64,000 bases of DNA from Hymenolepis diminuta. Lineage: Eukaryota > Platyhelminthes > Cestoda > Cyclophyllidea > Hymenolepididae. A model generated the notes under the pieces. It was not told the origin of the DNA. It saw only the letters and a list, made by a program, of their open reading frames with translations, and ran no database searches. The stretch is taken from positions 4,220,292-4,284,291 of the forward strand of contig CAADRB010000002.1 of NCBI GenBank assembly GCA_900708905.1. Direction: 5' to 3'. Positions 13,301 to 23,932 of this stretch are shown piece after piece. Each line of letters starts with the position of its first letter. Positions within the stretch are counted from its first letter, which is position 1. The position numbers were made by a program, and so were the translations under genes.

Positions 13301-14814
13301 AACAAAATCTCACAAATGTGTTTGTTAAATAGACATCCCTAGTTTCTCAAACATTCCCAGACAAGCTTAACGCTAAATATTGTGAACAATCCAGTTATCA
13401 ATAGAAAACACCAATCTAAAAATCTCAATGGACGAATTCCACTGAAAGACCCCTAGGCCTGAAGCACTGACTATCATAGAGACTACATTTACGAAATTAA
13501 CTCCAAAATGAGAATATGAGAAAAGTCGGTCAATACCTACACAGAGCAAAATCGATCTACACATTACCAAATAAACCCAAGTTCGGGAGAATAATATATT
13601 AGGTGATGCTGCGGTCAACGGAAACGTCTTTAATATAAGAGGTCACGAGTTCGTTACATGTTCGTGGACATCAAGTGATTGATGTAATTAAGCGTGCTGA
13701 TGAAAGCCGTTTAAGAGATGGGCAGCATAAAGCGAGTTTTTATCCTCTTTGAGGCTCCGGAATTCTACTCTGTCCAAAGTAGATTGCACTTTAATCCAAA
13801 TTGTTGGGGAGTACTTCATTTCAACGTACCAGTAATTTATATTAAATATTCAATTTAGCTCTGTGGTAACTGTAAACATTAATTATTATAGAAGAAACTT
13901 TAATCTTGAGTAATTAATGGTCGATCGTTCTATTACCAAACTATTAATCCTAAGATATTGTTAGATGATAAGTCAGGACGTACTGGCAACAAGATATCCT
14001 TGTCCGCAAAATCCAGATAGACCACCCGAAAATTACTTTTTTTAATAAGTGAAAGGATAATTCAAGAAACAGAGTTGGCCAAATTACTTACATCTAGCAT
14101 TAAAATGGGAAAATGTGGTAGTAATTAAAAACCAGAACAGGTCAAGTAAAATGATATAACACGATCACAAAAGTAGTAGCACCAAACCCTTAAGTTAAAG
14201 GGGGAAATTACCTCCCACATTAATAAACTTTGTAAATGAAATTGGCTAATTCTGAATTATATATCTGAAAGTGCCTTTCAAATAATTTCTTAAGATAGTC
14301 TTGATCGAAAACAAGCAGTAGCGAATGCAGAAAATAATGTTGGCCACTCCGAGAATTCAGATGCATAAATTGATGTTGTATGATAAATTATTTAGAAGTG
14401 ACAACAATATATAGATTTACCTACCTTGCAAAAGATTGGCTGAATCTGCGTCTAGGGCTATCAGCGCCTGCAGTCGTTGGTTTATATCCAGTAGAGTTTT
14501 AAGACTAGACCACTTCTCTAAATGGTTTCTGAGAAAAAAAGAATGAATGAAAAAAAGTAATAGCGCTGACAATTGAAAGGGAGAATATGAAAACCGCAAG
14601 CTTACTTAACTTCATTTGATCGATCTGATGATACTATTTTCGAAAGACGCTCAGATTCACACAGTAGGAAATCATTATTCTTTGATAAATATCCTTGTAT
14701 GGCATTTGATACAGATCTGTCAGGTAAATTTTTAATTAATTTTTTACTGGCATTATAACTCCACCGCTTAAGCTGTATCAATGGAGCAAATCTAACTGAA
14801 TAAAGAGCCCTCAT
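10396..14814 (-). CDS. MTRF1L: Mitochondrial peptide chain release factor 1 (mtRF1a type)
   Basis: Class I release factor that recognises UAA/UAG on mitochondrial ribosomes and triggers peptide release. Six exons on the minus strand keep frame: 14814-14606, 14528-14425, 12958-12867, 12797-12423, 12351-12158 and 10666-10396, giving 414 residues. Exon 1 encodes a basic mitochondrial-type presequence (MRALYSVRF onward). Exon 4 carries [20 protein letters not shown] and the codon-recognition tip RVQRVPVT with PVT. The short loop [14 protein letters not shown] lacks the insertion of vertebrate MTRF1, which favours the MTRF1L type. Exon 5 has [20 protein letters not shown] with the catalytic GGQ at about 281-283. 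Exon 6 has [20 protein letters not shown]. The start is the ATG at 14814. The open frame reaches further upstream, but only through a TTG, and an acceptor CTTATAG lies 2 nt before the ATG. The intron between exons 4 and 5 uses a GC donor. Confidence 0.92.
12352..12422 (-). other. 71-nt GC-AG intron within the release-factor gene
   Basis: The exon ends ...GATGAG and the intron begins GCAAGC and ends TTCAG. Only this junction gives [17 protein letters not shown], which aligns with the family without a gap. The nearest GT downstream is in the wrong phase. Confidence 0.75.
13601..13790 (+). repeat. SINE-like copy (family S) inside a release-factor intron
   Basis: Box-A-like GATGCTGCGGTCAACG is followed by box-B-like GTCACGAGTTCGTTAC at about 13643-13658, then a body ending TCTGTCCAAAGTAG. 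It matches the layout of the 48.45-kb copy. It is inserted antisense to the host gene. Confidence 0.45.
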
Positions 14815-14816
14815 TC

Positions 14817-14819
14817 CTA
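14817..14819 (-). promoter_or_regulatory. Candidate trans-splice acceptor 2 nt before the release-factor ATG
   Basis: Minus-strand CTCTTATAG|GA-ATG. It lies in the 116-bp gap after the NDUFAF4 stop codon, where an internal acceptor would be needed if the two genes were transcribed together. This is inferred from position and sequence only. Confidence 0.45.
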
Positions 14820-14899
14820 TAAGAGATTCGCAAATCAGTTTAAATATATAAAACTTCAATACAAATAGACAACGATATAATATTCACTTCAAACAAATA

Positions 14900-14905
14900 T
14901 TTATT
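14900..14905 (-). terminator. Polyadenylation signal of NDUFAF4
   Basis: AATAAA on the minus strand about 26 nt after the NDUFAF4 stop codon, within the short gap before the release-factor gene. Confidence 0.6.
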
Positions 14906-14930
14906 CTAAAAAAATTACAGATAAATAAAT

Positions 14931-15620
14931 CTACGCTTTAACAGGTGGTTCTAACTCATGCAAACGAGTATAACGCGAGACGCCATCATCAGCAATACGT
15001 TCATCTTCCTGATAAATTGGCTTATCCAAGAGGACCTTTTCTTCTGTTGATTTAGAGGGAGGAACCCAGACTCGAGCAGATTCACATTCAAATAGGGAAA
15101 AGTAGTTACAAATAGAGGTGACAATTTCAGGATCAAGATCGAACTGTTCTGCCAATTGGGGTACTGTTTTGATATTCAACTGATAGCATTTTATCATATT
15201 AATAGCCTGAGACATCGTAATTTGCCCCTTAGGAATGACGTCAGGAATTGCAAATCCGAATTCAATATGAGGGTCTGGTATAGGACTACCCACTTCGAAT
15301 CTCTATAAGCAATTAAAATAAAGATAATCGGAACTCACTTGTGGTAATTTTCTCGTTGACTTTTGAACATAATCAAAACCCTCCGGCAAAATGGTTTTCC
15401 TAATTCCTTCACTCTTAATATCAAGGGAGAATATCCGCTTTTCCAAATTAGTATTCTTTGAATGCAACAAAAGATCAGCTTTATTTTCTTCAGGGAAAAT
15501 TTTAGGCCGATGTGCTGCTTTTTCTCGCATTTTGGCCTCTTTATCCAAGTGCTTTATGGCACGATTTGCCGCATTCCAGTTCCTTACAGCACGTTTAACT
15601 GAAGATGCTGCTGTGCCCAT
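14931..15620 (-). CDS. NDUFAF4: NADH dehydrogenase complex I assembly factor 4
   Basis: A mitochondrial protein that helps build complex I early in assembly; it is not part of the mature complex. Two exons, 15620-15339 and 15302-14931, are separated by a 36-nt intron (15303-15338, GTGAGT...TTATAG) in phase 0 and give 217 residues. The vertebrate protein is about 175. Visible family features are the N-terminal MG start (possible N-myristoylation at Gly2, as in the human protein), RAVRNWNAANRA, and the C-terminal helical block IPKGQITMSQAINMIK with LAEQFDLDP and NYFSLFE. No zinc, haem or catalytic motif is expected. It lies directly upstream of the mitochondrial release-factor gene on the same strand, with 116 bp between coding regions. 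The name rests on the conserved C-terminal block. Confidence 0.85.
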
Positions 15621-16902
15621 ATCGCGAAATCGGTAGGATTTCCTAGGCCGTTCAAGGTTAGGCTAGGTTAGGTTAGTTTGTTAAATAAATGTTTTACAGT
15701 TGCATTGAATAGAGATTATTGCTATCATGAAATGAAATTGGAATCCTGTAATCAGAATATTCTATCCTAAATATACATTAAAGTTGGAATCGGAGTCCTA
15801 AATAATGTCTCTTACAGCACTAACCGACGAAATCAGCTGCCTCTCCCTATTAGCCGGACTGGGGCTGGCGGTTTAGTAGCCTGGGGTATAGGATTTTAGA
15901 TATCCTAGATACTCCATAAATAGCATAATATTTCGGACATCCAAGTTTGCAGTAGGAGGAGCTAATCATGTGTCGCGGTAATAAACGTGTGCATACAAAC
16001 ATGAACATCCGATATAGGATAGCTAGGACCTTCGACGCCGCTCTAGTAACATGCAGAGAACGTGAGACTGACCCTGCGCAAACTCATTTATCTAATTTAT
16101 TCGTATTTATCATCCATTTATAGTACTATAACATTTCATTCCTGGATATATTTTGCATTCAGGTCGAATTTATTGGAATTTTGGTTAATGTGGTAAAGTT
16201 TGTAGTAGCCCTTATCAAAATTTAAATTGGGCTATGAGGTGTGAAGTTTCGAAATGTACATACTTGATCATCGTTAAAATAATGTGGGTAATTTTTTTTT
16301 CACTGTCTCGCCCAATATATTGTCTCATTCAACTGTGTTCGCTACTTTAGAAGATTTTCAATATTGGAGAAATTATGACTGTTTCCGAAATGAATTCGCT
16401 TTAAATTTAACAATCCTTGCATATTCTTATTAGTAGCATCATTAAATTTGGAGGGAAAATAATTTTAAAGCATTTACCCGCATTTATTCAAATTAACCTT
16501 CATTTGCATTCAGCAATTTAAAGTAAAAATAATGACCATTTGTGGTTGTAATGTACAACAAATTAAAAGATAATCATTTTACCATTATTAAAATATTTTT
16601 ATATTCATCTATGCGTAATACCCCAGTCAGAGGATACAATTGTTAAGATTTCTCATAAAGTGAAATAAATTGCTCAAAAAATATGATAAAGAATTTTCAA
16701 AAAGCATTTAAGAAAATTTTGCATTTTATATATTTTACTTCATAAAAACCTTGATTTTGTTTACATTTGCTAATATTTACGGTTAGTGTATTTGCATTCT
16801 TCAGAGCATTAATTAAATGCCCCTGTTGGTGGCATTAACTCCGATTTCACACATGCGCGAATGCTAAGATCTATCGATTTGTAATAATTATATTAACAGA
16901 AA
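15621..16902. promoter_or_regulatory. Divergent intergenic region between NDUFAF4 and the beta-catenin gene
   Basis: 1.28 kb separates two genes transcribed away from each other, so it should hold both promoters. No clear TATA box or known site stands out. It contains a short GTTAGG-type run (15656-15676) and AT-rich sequence. TTAACAG at 16893-16899, three bases before the beta-catenin ATG, is a candidate trans-splice acceptor. Confidence 0.4.
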
Positions 16903-19703
16903 ATGAACCGAATTTTTTATTTTGATGAAACGACTTCACTGTCATCCGACTCTGGAATGGAGTCAGCTGAAGATACTCGTCCATCAAGTACGGCATCAGG
17001 AAATTCTCTCGACGATTTACGATTGAACGACTGCTTTGGATTTGATTATCCCTTTAACTATGACGACGCTCTTTCAATGGTGCACATTTATTGTTCTGGA
17101 TTATTATCTAGCAACATCAATGTTGTTAAAACCTCGGCAATGCAGCTTTTCCTTCTTTGTCGTTCAGGATATTCGGAAGTTTTACTATCCTCTGCTCCAG
17201 AATTTTTCGGCTCCTTGAAAACTGTGGTAATTGCTTCGGACATTTCCAAACATTCTGATCTTATTCATTGCTTGAGCGGGATATTTTATTATCTAACTGA
17301 AAACGATACCGCTGTTTATCTAATTTCACCCGATTCTTGTATTGCCTTTGTAACAAGACTTCTATCATTCCCACTAGAGTCTTCCCTTTATTACACAGTT
17401 GCTGGTTTGCATAATTTACTGGATCACAAACTCCTTCGAGAGAAATTCCGAACTCCCCTTATCATTATCCTCCTCATTCAAATCCTATGGACGTGCTTTC
17501 TCTATGACAAATCATTTCAGCCGCCAGTTGCTCACAATCCATATCTGGCATTTGCCTCCTCAACTTCCCTCTCAAAATTTTTGGCCATCGTCTGCGACAG
17601 TCTTTACCTCCTTGCTCACAGAAACGAGATGTCAAAACGTCTGATGCATGCTAAGCAAGGTGTTATACCTCTCCTCTACTTTGTGCATACATATCCTTTT
17701 CAAAAGACTCAATCTGTATGTTTCCGCCTTCTGCGTATTCTCTCCACCCATCCACAAACCAAAAAGGATATCATCAAAAACGACCCCTCCTTGGCCTTCT
17801 TCAAGCACTCTGCAAGTTCCTCCTTTCAATCTCACTCACTTGATGCTTTCTGGACTCTTCGAAATCTATCTGATCAATGTGCTAGCCTCTCCAACCATCA
17901 GATGAATGAAATCAGTAAGATCCTACTCCTGAAACTTCAAAGCACAGACGAATCTCTAACTTGTATGAAAAGCTGTTTTTACTTTCTCTATGACCTGGGA
18001 GATCAATTCACTATCAGCAGATGTATCGCTGGAACCCTGGCAAATTTCACTTGTCGAAATCCATTCACGAAATTATTTCTTGTTCAGGTGAGTATCATTT
18101 TATTTGGATAACAATTTTATGCCTTATATGGCTATTAAATATGTATTACAGCCTGTATATAAGCATTGATCAACCGTTCAAGTGAATGTTGATCGAAAAA
18201 GAAGAAGTAGATTGTGAGTTTTTCACCAGAGAAGCTCAAAAATGCCACTGCCACATTCAAAATTATTGTTGATTAATATTTCTCCTTTTCAAGCTTGATA
18301 TTTTAAAGTCATTTTAGATTTTTCGTAAAAAATAATGGAGTAAGTTATCATAGTGATAAGGTGTTAGTCTTTCTAACTGCTAACATCTTTTGCAAGCTCT
18401 TTGAATCCCAAATGAGTCTGATTCTTTGAAGAGGTCTGTAGTATGCTTCTGTACATCTGAAAGTCATAATTATCGTATCATTCCGATCTCCCCTTGCTCT
18501 CACACCGTGGGATCAGGTACCTATTTAAAATTCCCATAGTTGCTTCCCACCATAAGTAGCCCAATCCCTTCTCCCCTAACAACAACTTCATAAAATAGCC
18601 GCTTGTGCGCACGCATCCATAAGAGCCAATCCAATCTGTGAATTTCCCTTCATCAGAGTTGGTGGTAGTAGTATCATAAAGACGGCGATTTTGCCATTCT
18701 CACGTCAATCTCTATCATAAATGTTTATTTGATGATCACGTAATTATATGCTGTTTCACCTCAGCTGATGTAAAAATGAAAATTCACCTCAAGTTCAATT
18801 AGAGGTTTCGCGTTCAATTCTATCCCCTCCCTCTCCCCCTCCCTCCTTTTTTTCGCTCAAAATGGGTGATTATTTCTTAAATTTTGAACTGAAATTTCAT
18901 TTCAAGGTGTTTTATTTTAATAGGAGAGATTAATTTAAATCGTATTTCAACTTAGAAATCTATTCTGAGTTGATTTAATCCAAGCTAGAGAAGATTCTGA
19001 GTGATTTTTGCTGAATGAGTGCTCTGCAATCCTCTCTATCCCTTAATAGCTATTGAATGGAAATCCACTTTAATATTCTTAACGCCCACAAACGAAGTCG
19101 ATTATATTTATTCGCTTTTTATCTTTTTTTTAGAATGGTGCCGTCCCACTGCTAATGAGCTTGCTGACTTTCACAATGGAAGAGCTTTCATGTCATTCAA
19201 CCCTCTGTCGAGGAACTGTTTACGGAGGACTCTGTACAGCACCATCAAAGTATGACCCCATTCCACCTTCTCTTCTCTCTTGCCAATGTGGCCGACGTTC
19301 TCTGCCATTTCCAATATTCCAAGCCACAGTAGATTTCGTTGAAGCAACTCTGCGATGTCTGTCCCATGTGACCTCATCCCATCAGCTCGCCAATGAGGCT
19401 CTTCACCAACTCTCCACTGATTGGATGGACTGCTTGTTTAGTGACAGGGGCGTTTGTTGGATCAATGATCTATTTAGCATCACCTTGCGTCTAGATGACT
19501 GTGAAGTTGATCATGTTATCCACCCAATGGCTGAACAGCTGGATGGTCTGCAAGTACTCCATGTGTTCCAATTGGCAAAGGCTTGGTTGTCCCTAGCTCG
19601 AAATCAGCTGGCCGGTCGTGTTGGGTTTATGCCTGAGCAGGAAGTCTCCTTGAGATCAGCTGTGAGGAATATGGAACTTTGTCTTCTGTCTGTTATCGAT
19701 TCC
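16903..19703 (+). CDS. CTNNB1-like: Divergent beta-catenin (Wnt signalling type), first two exons
   Basis: Armadillo-repeat transducer of Wnt signalling that is degraded when phosphorylated and otherwise acts with TCF in the nucleus. Exon 1 is 16903-18087 (395 codons), the intron is 18088-19133 (GTGAGT...TTTTAG), and exon 2 is 19134-19703 (190 codons); all junctions are phase 0. The N-terminus has DSGMES (16-21), with S17, S21, T25 and S29 at exactly four-residue spacing, as in human S33/S37/T41/S45. Armadillo repeats fill the rest: HTYPFQK (262-268) keeps the Lys equivalent to human K312, FWTLRNLSD is at 316-324, and AGTLANFTCRN at 376-386. Exon 2 opens NGAVPLLMSLL and includes RCLSHVTSSHQLANEAL. 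Only about 20 residues separate degron and repeats, and no alpha-catenin-binding segment is visible. The donor at 19704 (GTAAGT) points to a further exon. Confidence 0.87.
18088..19133 (+). other. First intron of the beta-catenin gene
   Basis: 1,046 nt, GTGAGT to a long pyrimidine tract ending TTTTTAG. A possible decayed SINE head lies near 18350-18400; nothing else is recognised. Confidence 0.8.
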
Positions 19704-20079
19704 GTAAGTTTGTTGGAAGGTTTTGTGGTTTTAACCGTAAGTCTTTTCATTAGAGAGGATTATGTCGTATGTTTATTTGCTCAAAAGATATATTTAAACT
19801 CGTAAAAAAGGAAACTCAATAAGGAACTATATGGATTCCAATGTCTGGGATTTTAAAGAGAGAGACTGCTAGAATGTTGAAGTTTTGTTTAGGAATTTTG
19901 GTACTTGTGTTTTTGAGAATTCTCTTCTGCTTTGTGTTCATCTGACGAACGGCTCTGAGTTTGAGTCAACCGTTCTACTTACTATAACTTTCCTATATAA
20001 ATGCACTTATCACTCCATTGCTTCTTCTACCATAAATATAAGCTTACAAAACTCATTAAGGTATGTATTCACAACATAG

Positions 20080-20230
20080 TGGGAAGGTATATTGGAGCTG
20101 CCCTTATTAGGAACTCACACTCTATCACCCATCTTGTAGACTAATATAGTTGGTCATCTACACCAATAGATATACTCCGATGAGCATCAATCTCATGAAT
20201 TCTGTCTTAATAGGCGTGCAATATGTTACC
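20080..20230 (-). repeat. SINE-like copy (family S)
   Basis: On the minus strand, GAGATTGATGCTCATCGG is followed by GATGACCAAC and then GAGTGTGAGTTCCTAATAAG and GCAGCTCC. The same series occurs in the 23.8-kb copy. Confidence 0.55.
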
Positions 20231-20489
20231 ATTTTTGAATTCGTTTGCCATCGGCATGAGAGCACATCACAATTTAGAAGAGTTGACTACGACTTCTCTT
20301 CTGTTTACGAAACATATTTTTATTCTTTTTACAGATAGTCCGTAGTTCTTTGTTAGATATCTGTGTTGATTCCTCACAACGATTGTCTAATTTGGTTTGT
20401 TGAGTCGGAGAAAGATGTATTTTAGCTCTACTTTGTCCAGGGACAGAACAAGTTCTTATCATTCGCATGCATGCATATATTTATTCACA

Positions 20490-20835
20490 CTCGGTGTGTC
20501 AAGCAGCAATGCCGTCGACAAAGCGACGACACACCTGAAAAACTCTGCCCGGTAGACACGCCGCGTTGTATCCCGCTGCGCCTTGGCCGTGCGCTATTTG
20601 TCCTCTCTCCTCCTTTTGTCGGAGGCACTGCCGTGCCGCCAACGCCGCTGCCGCCGCTGTCGTTTACCGACATACGCGTCCGTATGCCGATTCTTGTACG
20701 CGCAACGCGGGGATTGATAGATGGATCGCTCTCTAACGCTCTCGTGTGTACCCTAGAGCAGTAGTAGTAGTACCCCTCTTAATAGCGGGAGGCTTTGCCG
20801 CCAACGCCGCACTGCCGGAGCCGACAATAATCCAT
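20490..20835. other. GC-rich island 1 in the giant intron
   Basis: Markedly richer in GC and CpG than its surroundings, with repeated GCCGCC (around 20634-20660 and 20795-20810) and an AGTAGTAGTAGTA run at about 20760-20772. The open frames across it on both strands reflect composition, not a gene. Confidence 0.5.
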
Positions 20836-22894
20836 CGATTCACCGTCTTCTTCTTATTCTCCTAGTTAAGTCAGAATTGAGCGGGCATTTTGACTCAGTC
20901 TCCTTTGCCTTCTTTTGTAAGGAATTGCTGACAGTCGCCTACCTTCTTTGCTGTCCTCAGCTCTCCCCCTCTTCCTTCAGAAATCAAATTCATTTAATCT
21001 ATACTGATTAATAATTCCCTCGATGGGGATTCAATTAGCATATTAGAAGTGTTTTCTAAACATGATTTAATCTTTAAAATTGTCTAGATTGAAACATTCT
21101 TGGATGAAAAAGAAGTATGTAAAAATACTCTTAATAGACGCGTTTTGTAGTCATCATACGCGGGCAAATACATAAGTAACTCAGATTTATTAAGTCTTAA
21201 CATGCGTAATTCATTCAGTATAATCCTGGTTAATTGATCTCTTCTAACAGTATAAGGTGATTTCTTCATTTTGGTTGACTTTATCTAATAAACGCCAGGT
21301 GAAAAGAAGTCGAGACGAAGAGCCTTATTGGGGCAAGCAAACACTAATTAAGGTTAAATTTGATGAGCGGAATCCTTCTTTATTAACATGAGCTGAAGAT
21401 ATTATCATTATTATTGTATAGAAAAGATTTTTCATGCAGTTAACCATCTAAATTAGAGGAAGCCCAAGAACAAGGGATTTATTTCACCAAAAATTGGCAC
21501 TTTCTCAGGCCATTTCACCTACTAGATTATATATATATAGGCTATTTTTCCCTAGCTTAGTACATGATTTATTTTACTAACATAGACTTATAAACGTAAA
21601 ATTAATCCCCATTTAGTATCTCATATTACATTCGATGTTAATACTTAAAAAAAACATACGCATTATTTTTATTCAAAAGTGAATGAGCCCTATCGTTCTT
21701 CGACTTTGATAAAGCCGCTAGTCGTCTGGGTGAAATTATGTGCGGTGTCTGATTTCATCCGCTTTTACCGCCCATTTCAGTTATGCCGCTCATTTTACCG
21801 ATGCAACAACTGCGACTAGACTACAAACATGGCTAGACATATTGAACTCAATCCGCGGCTTGTACTATCCTATATTTCTTATACTCCTATGTTAGCCGAA
21901 GGATACTTCTATCTCCATTCTGTTTGCAGAATGCCTAAGTATAAAAGCTGTTAGCCTGTTTTAAATAATGTGTCCTAATATCTGAGATGTTCCTTAGCAA
22001 AAGAATGTTTTTTACTTCTAGTAATAATTGTCCATACCTCCCAGAAAATTTCAATTACTAAACTAAAATTTACTGCTTTACAATCCGTTGAAAAAAGCTT
22101 AAGCAGGCCTTCAGTACCATCTCTGTTATTTACATTCATTTAGAAAAAACATGTCGATGTTCGATCTTAAGGACCATAAAAAGTGCTTTTTTGATCGTTC
22201 CGAGCTTTGAAAACTTTTATTTGTGGATATTAATAAACTAAAGTTGTATGGTTTTCAAAAAGTGAAATTTTGGGTAAGAAAATATGAGAATGTGGAAACT
22301 TGTACACTACTCAGTTTGCATTGTAGCTCGAACTCACTTTTATCATTGGGTTCTTTCGAATCTTAGTGGTAACTTCAAAGCAAAAAAATTGTCCTATATT
22401 CCGGTTATAAATACTCTGCGAATTATGGTAATTCCCATGTATTCCAAGGGTAAATTTTTCATGTGTTTAAAATCCTACCTTTGGCCGCATGTACACATTT
22501 CCTTAACATCTCAGCAAGTATCTGTGGCCTTTAAGTATTGGAAATCCCTATTAAGTATTAACAAGTGTGGTATCTGGAGTGACCCAGACTCGGTTTGCAT
22601 AACACGAACCTTCAATGAAAGTCTGACTAACTCCAGATTAACGTCTGTATACTTTCGGAATTGTAGTCTGACATAATATTTCAAATGAAAATGTCTTCTT
22701 GACCTCTCGTAGGAAGTGTAAAATATTACAAGTATTTAGTATCTACAACTTCCAAGTATTTTGAACCTGGGATCTAATCGGCCACTGTATCTAATGTGAC
22801 CGCTAATTCCTTCATATTTACTTTTAAGAACAATCTCGGCAGCCATATTTTATTCATGATCGAGGGATTAAAACCGATGATGCGAAAATAGCCC

Positions 22895-23235
22895 GCGCAT
22901 GTCTAGAAGCGATTCACAGGTGCGTGTATAGCTATTTGCAAGCCAGCCAACGACACAGAGTGATGAGGTGAATGTGGATGTGTGTAAATGTGTCTGAGGA
23001 CATGCCGCGCACTGCGAATAGTGAAAGAGATGGCTAGTTTACCGCTGCTACCGCCATTTACTTGAATGACTGGCTGGTCTCCTCCTTCCGAATCTACCGA
23101 CCGGCAAACCGGTCGTGTTTTTCATGCCGCTCCCGCTTTAATCACGCGCTTTGATGTTGCCAACTATTTGTGCTTTCGGCCGGCTTTGTCGTCTACTGTT
23201 TGCTACCATTTGAACTTATTTCACTCCCTCTCCAG
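22895..23235. other. GC-rich island 2 in the giant intron
   Basis: Contains CCGCCATTT (23050-23058), an imperfect inverted repeat around ACCGGCAAACCGGT (23099-23112), and several CG-rich words. No coding frame is seen. Confidence 0.45.
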
Positions 23236-23767
23236 TCCAGCTTAGGATTTCAGTTAACTTCCACTTAAGGAAGAAGCAAACCCATTCCGCATCTTACCAT
23301 GATTTGACTTTTCCTTTCAATTTCAGTAAAGGAATGCAAATCCCGCTTATATAAATCCACATCTAGCCATCTATCACGCGATGTTCGGATTAGGTTTTCA
23401 TGACTCATATAAGTATATATGCTAAAATTCTATTTACCATTGCCGCAGTACGCAAGAATAACTTATTCTTTAATCGCATTGCTAGTAGTCGGCAATCGCA
23501 ACTCATTTTCAGATGATTATTCTTCCTATCTACTCTTACTCCTTCTCCTGCTAACATATTGACAGAAAGTGATGAGAAATGTCCGATAAGTCATCTCAAT
23601 GCAATTCATTGTATAATGCACTCTGAAATAAAATTCAATCTAATTTAAGTAGAGAGCATGTAAAAAGAAAGTCTTTAGGAGCTACTTAGAGAATGAGGGA
23701 GAATAGTATTATAAAACCTTTCCAAGTTCATTAAGGAAAGTATTAGTAACTATTGACTTAAGTAACT

Positions 23768-23932
23768 TGGAGTCGCTCTTAAGCGAAACTCGCATTCTAT
23801 CACTACCTCCCCCTTTGCCGGTCTGAGTTGAAGTGTAAGATTGATCATCCACGTTACTCGGTGTGCACCGATGAGCATCAATCTCTTTACGTCTGATTCA
23901 GCAGACGAACACCTTTACCACTGTGGACGGCC
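23768..23932 (-). repeat. SINE-like copy (family S)
   Basis: Minus strand: GTGTTCGTCTGCTGAATCAG, then GAGATTGATGCTCATCGG, then GATGATCAATC and ATGCGAGTTTCGCTTAAG. It is closely parallel to the copy at 20.1 kb. Confidence 0.6.

Noticed and set aside
15656..15676. GTTAGG-type short run resembling telomere repeat
   Set aside because: Too short and imperfect, and flatworm telomeres are TTAGGG, which is not the unit seen.
22284..22676. 130-codon frame in the giant intron
   Set aside because: No motif, no splice or promoter support. Composition like the surrounding non-coding DNA.
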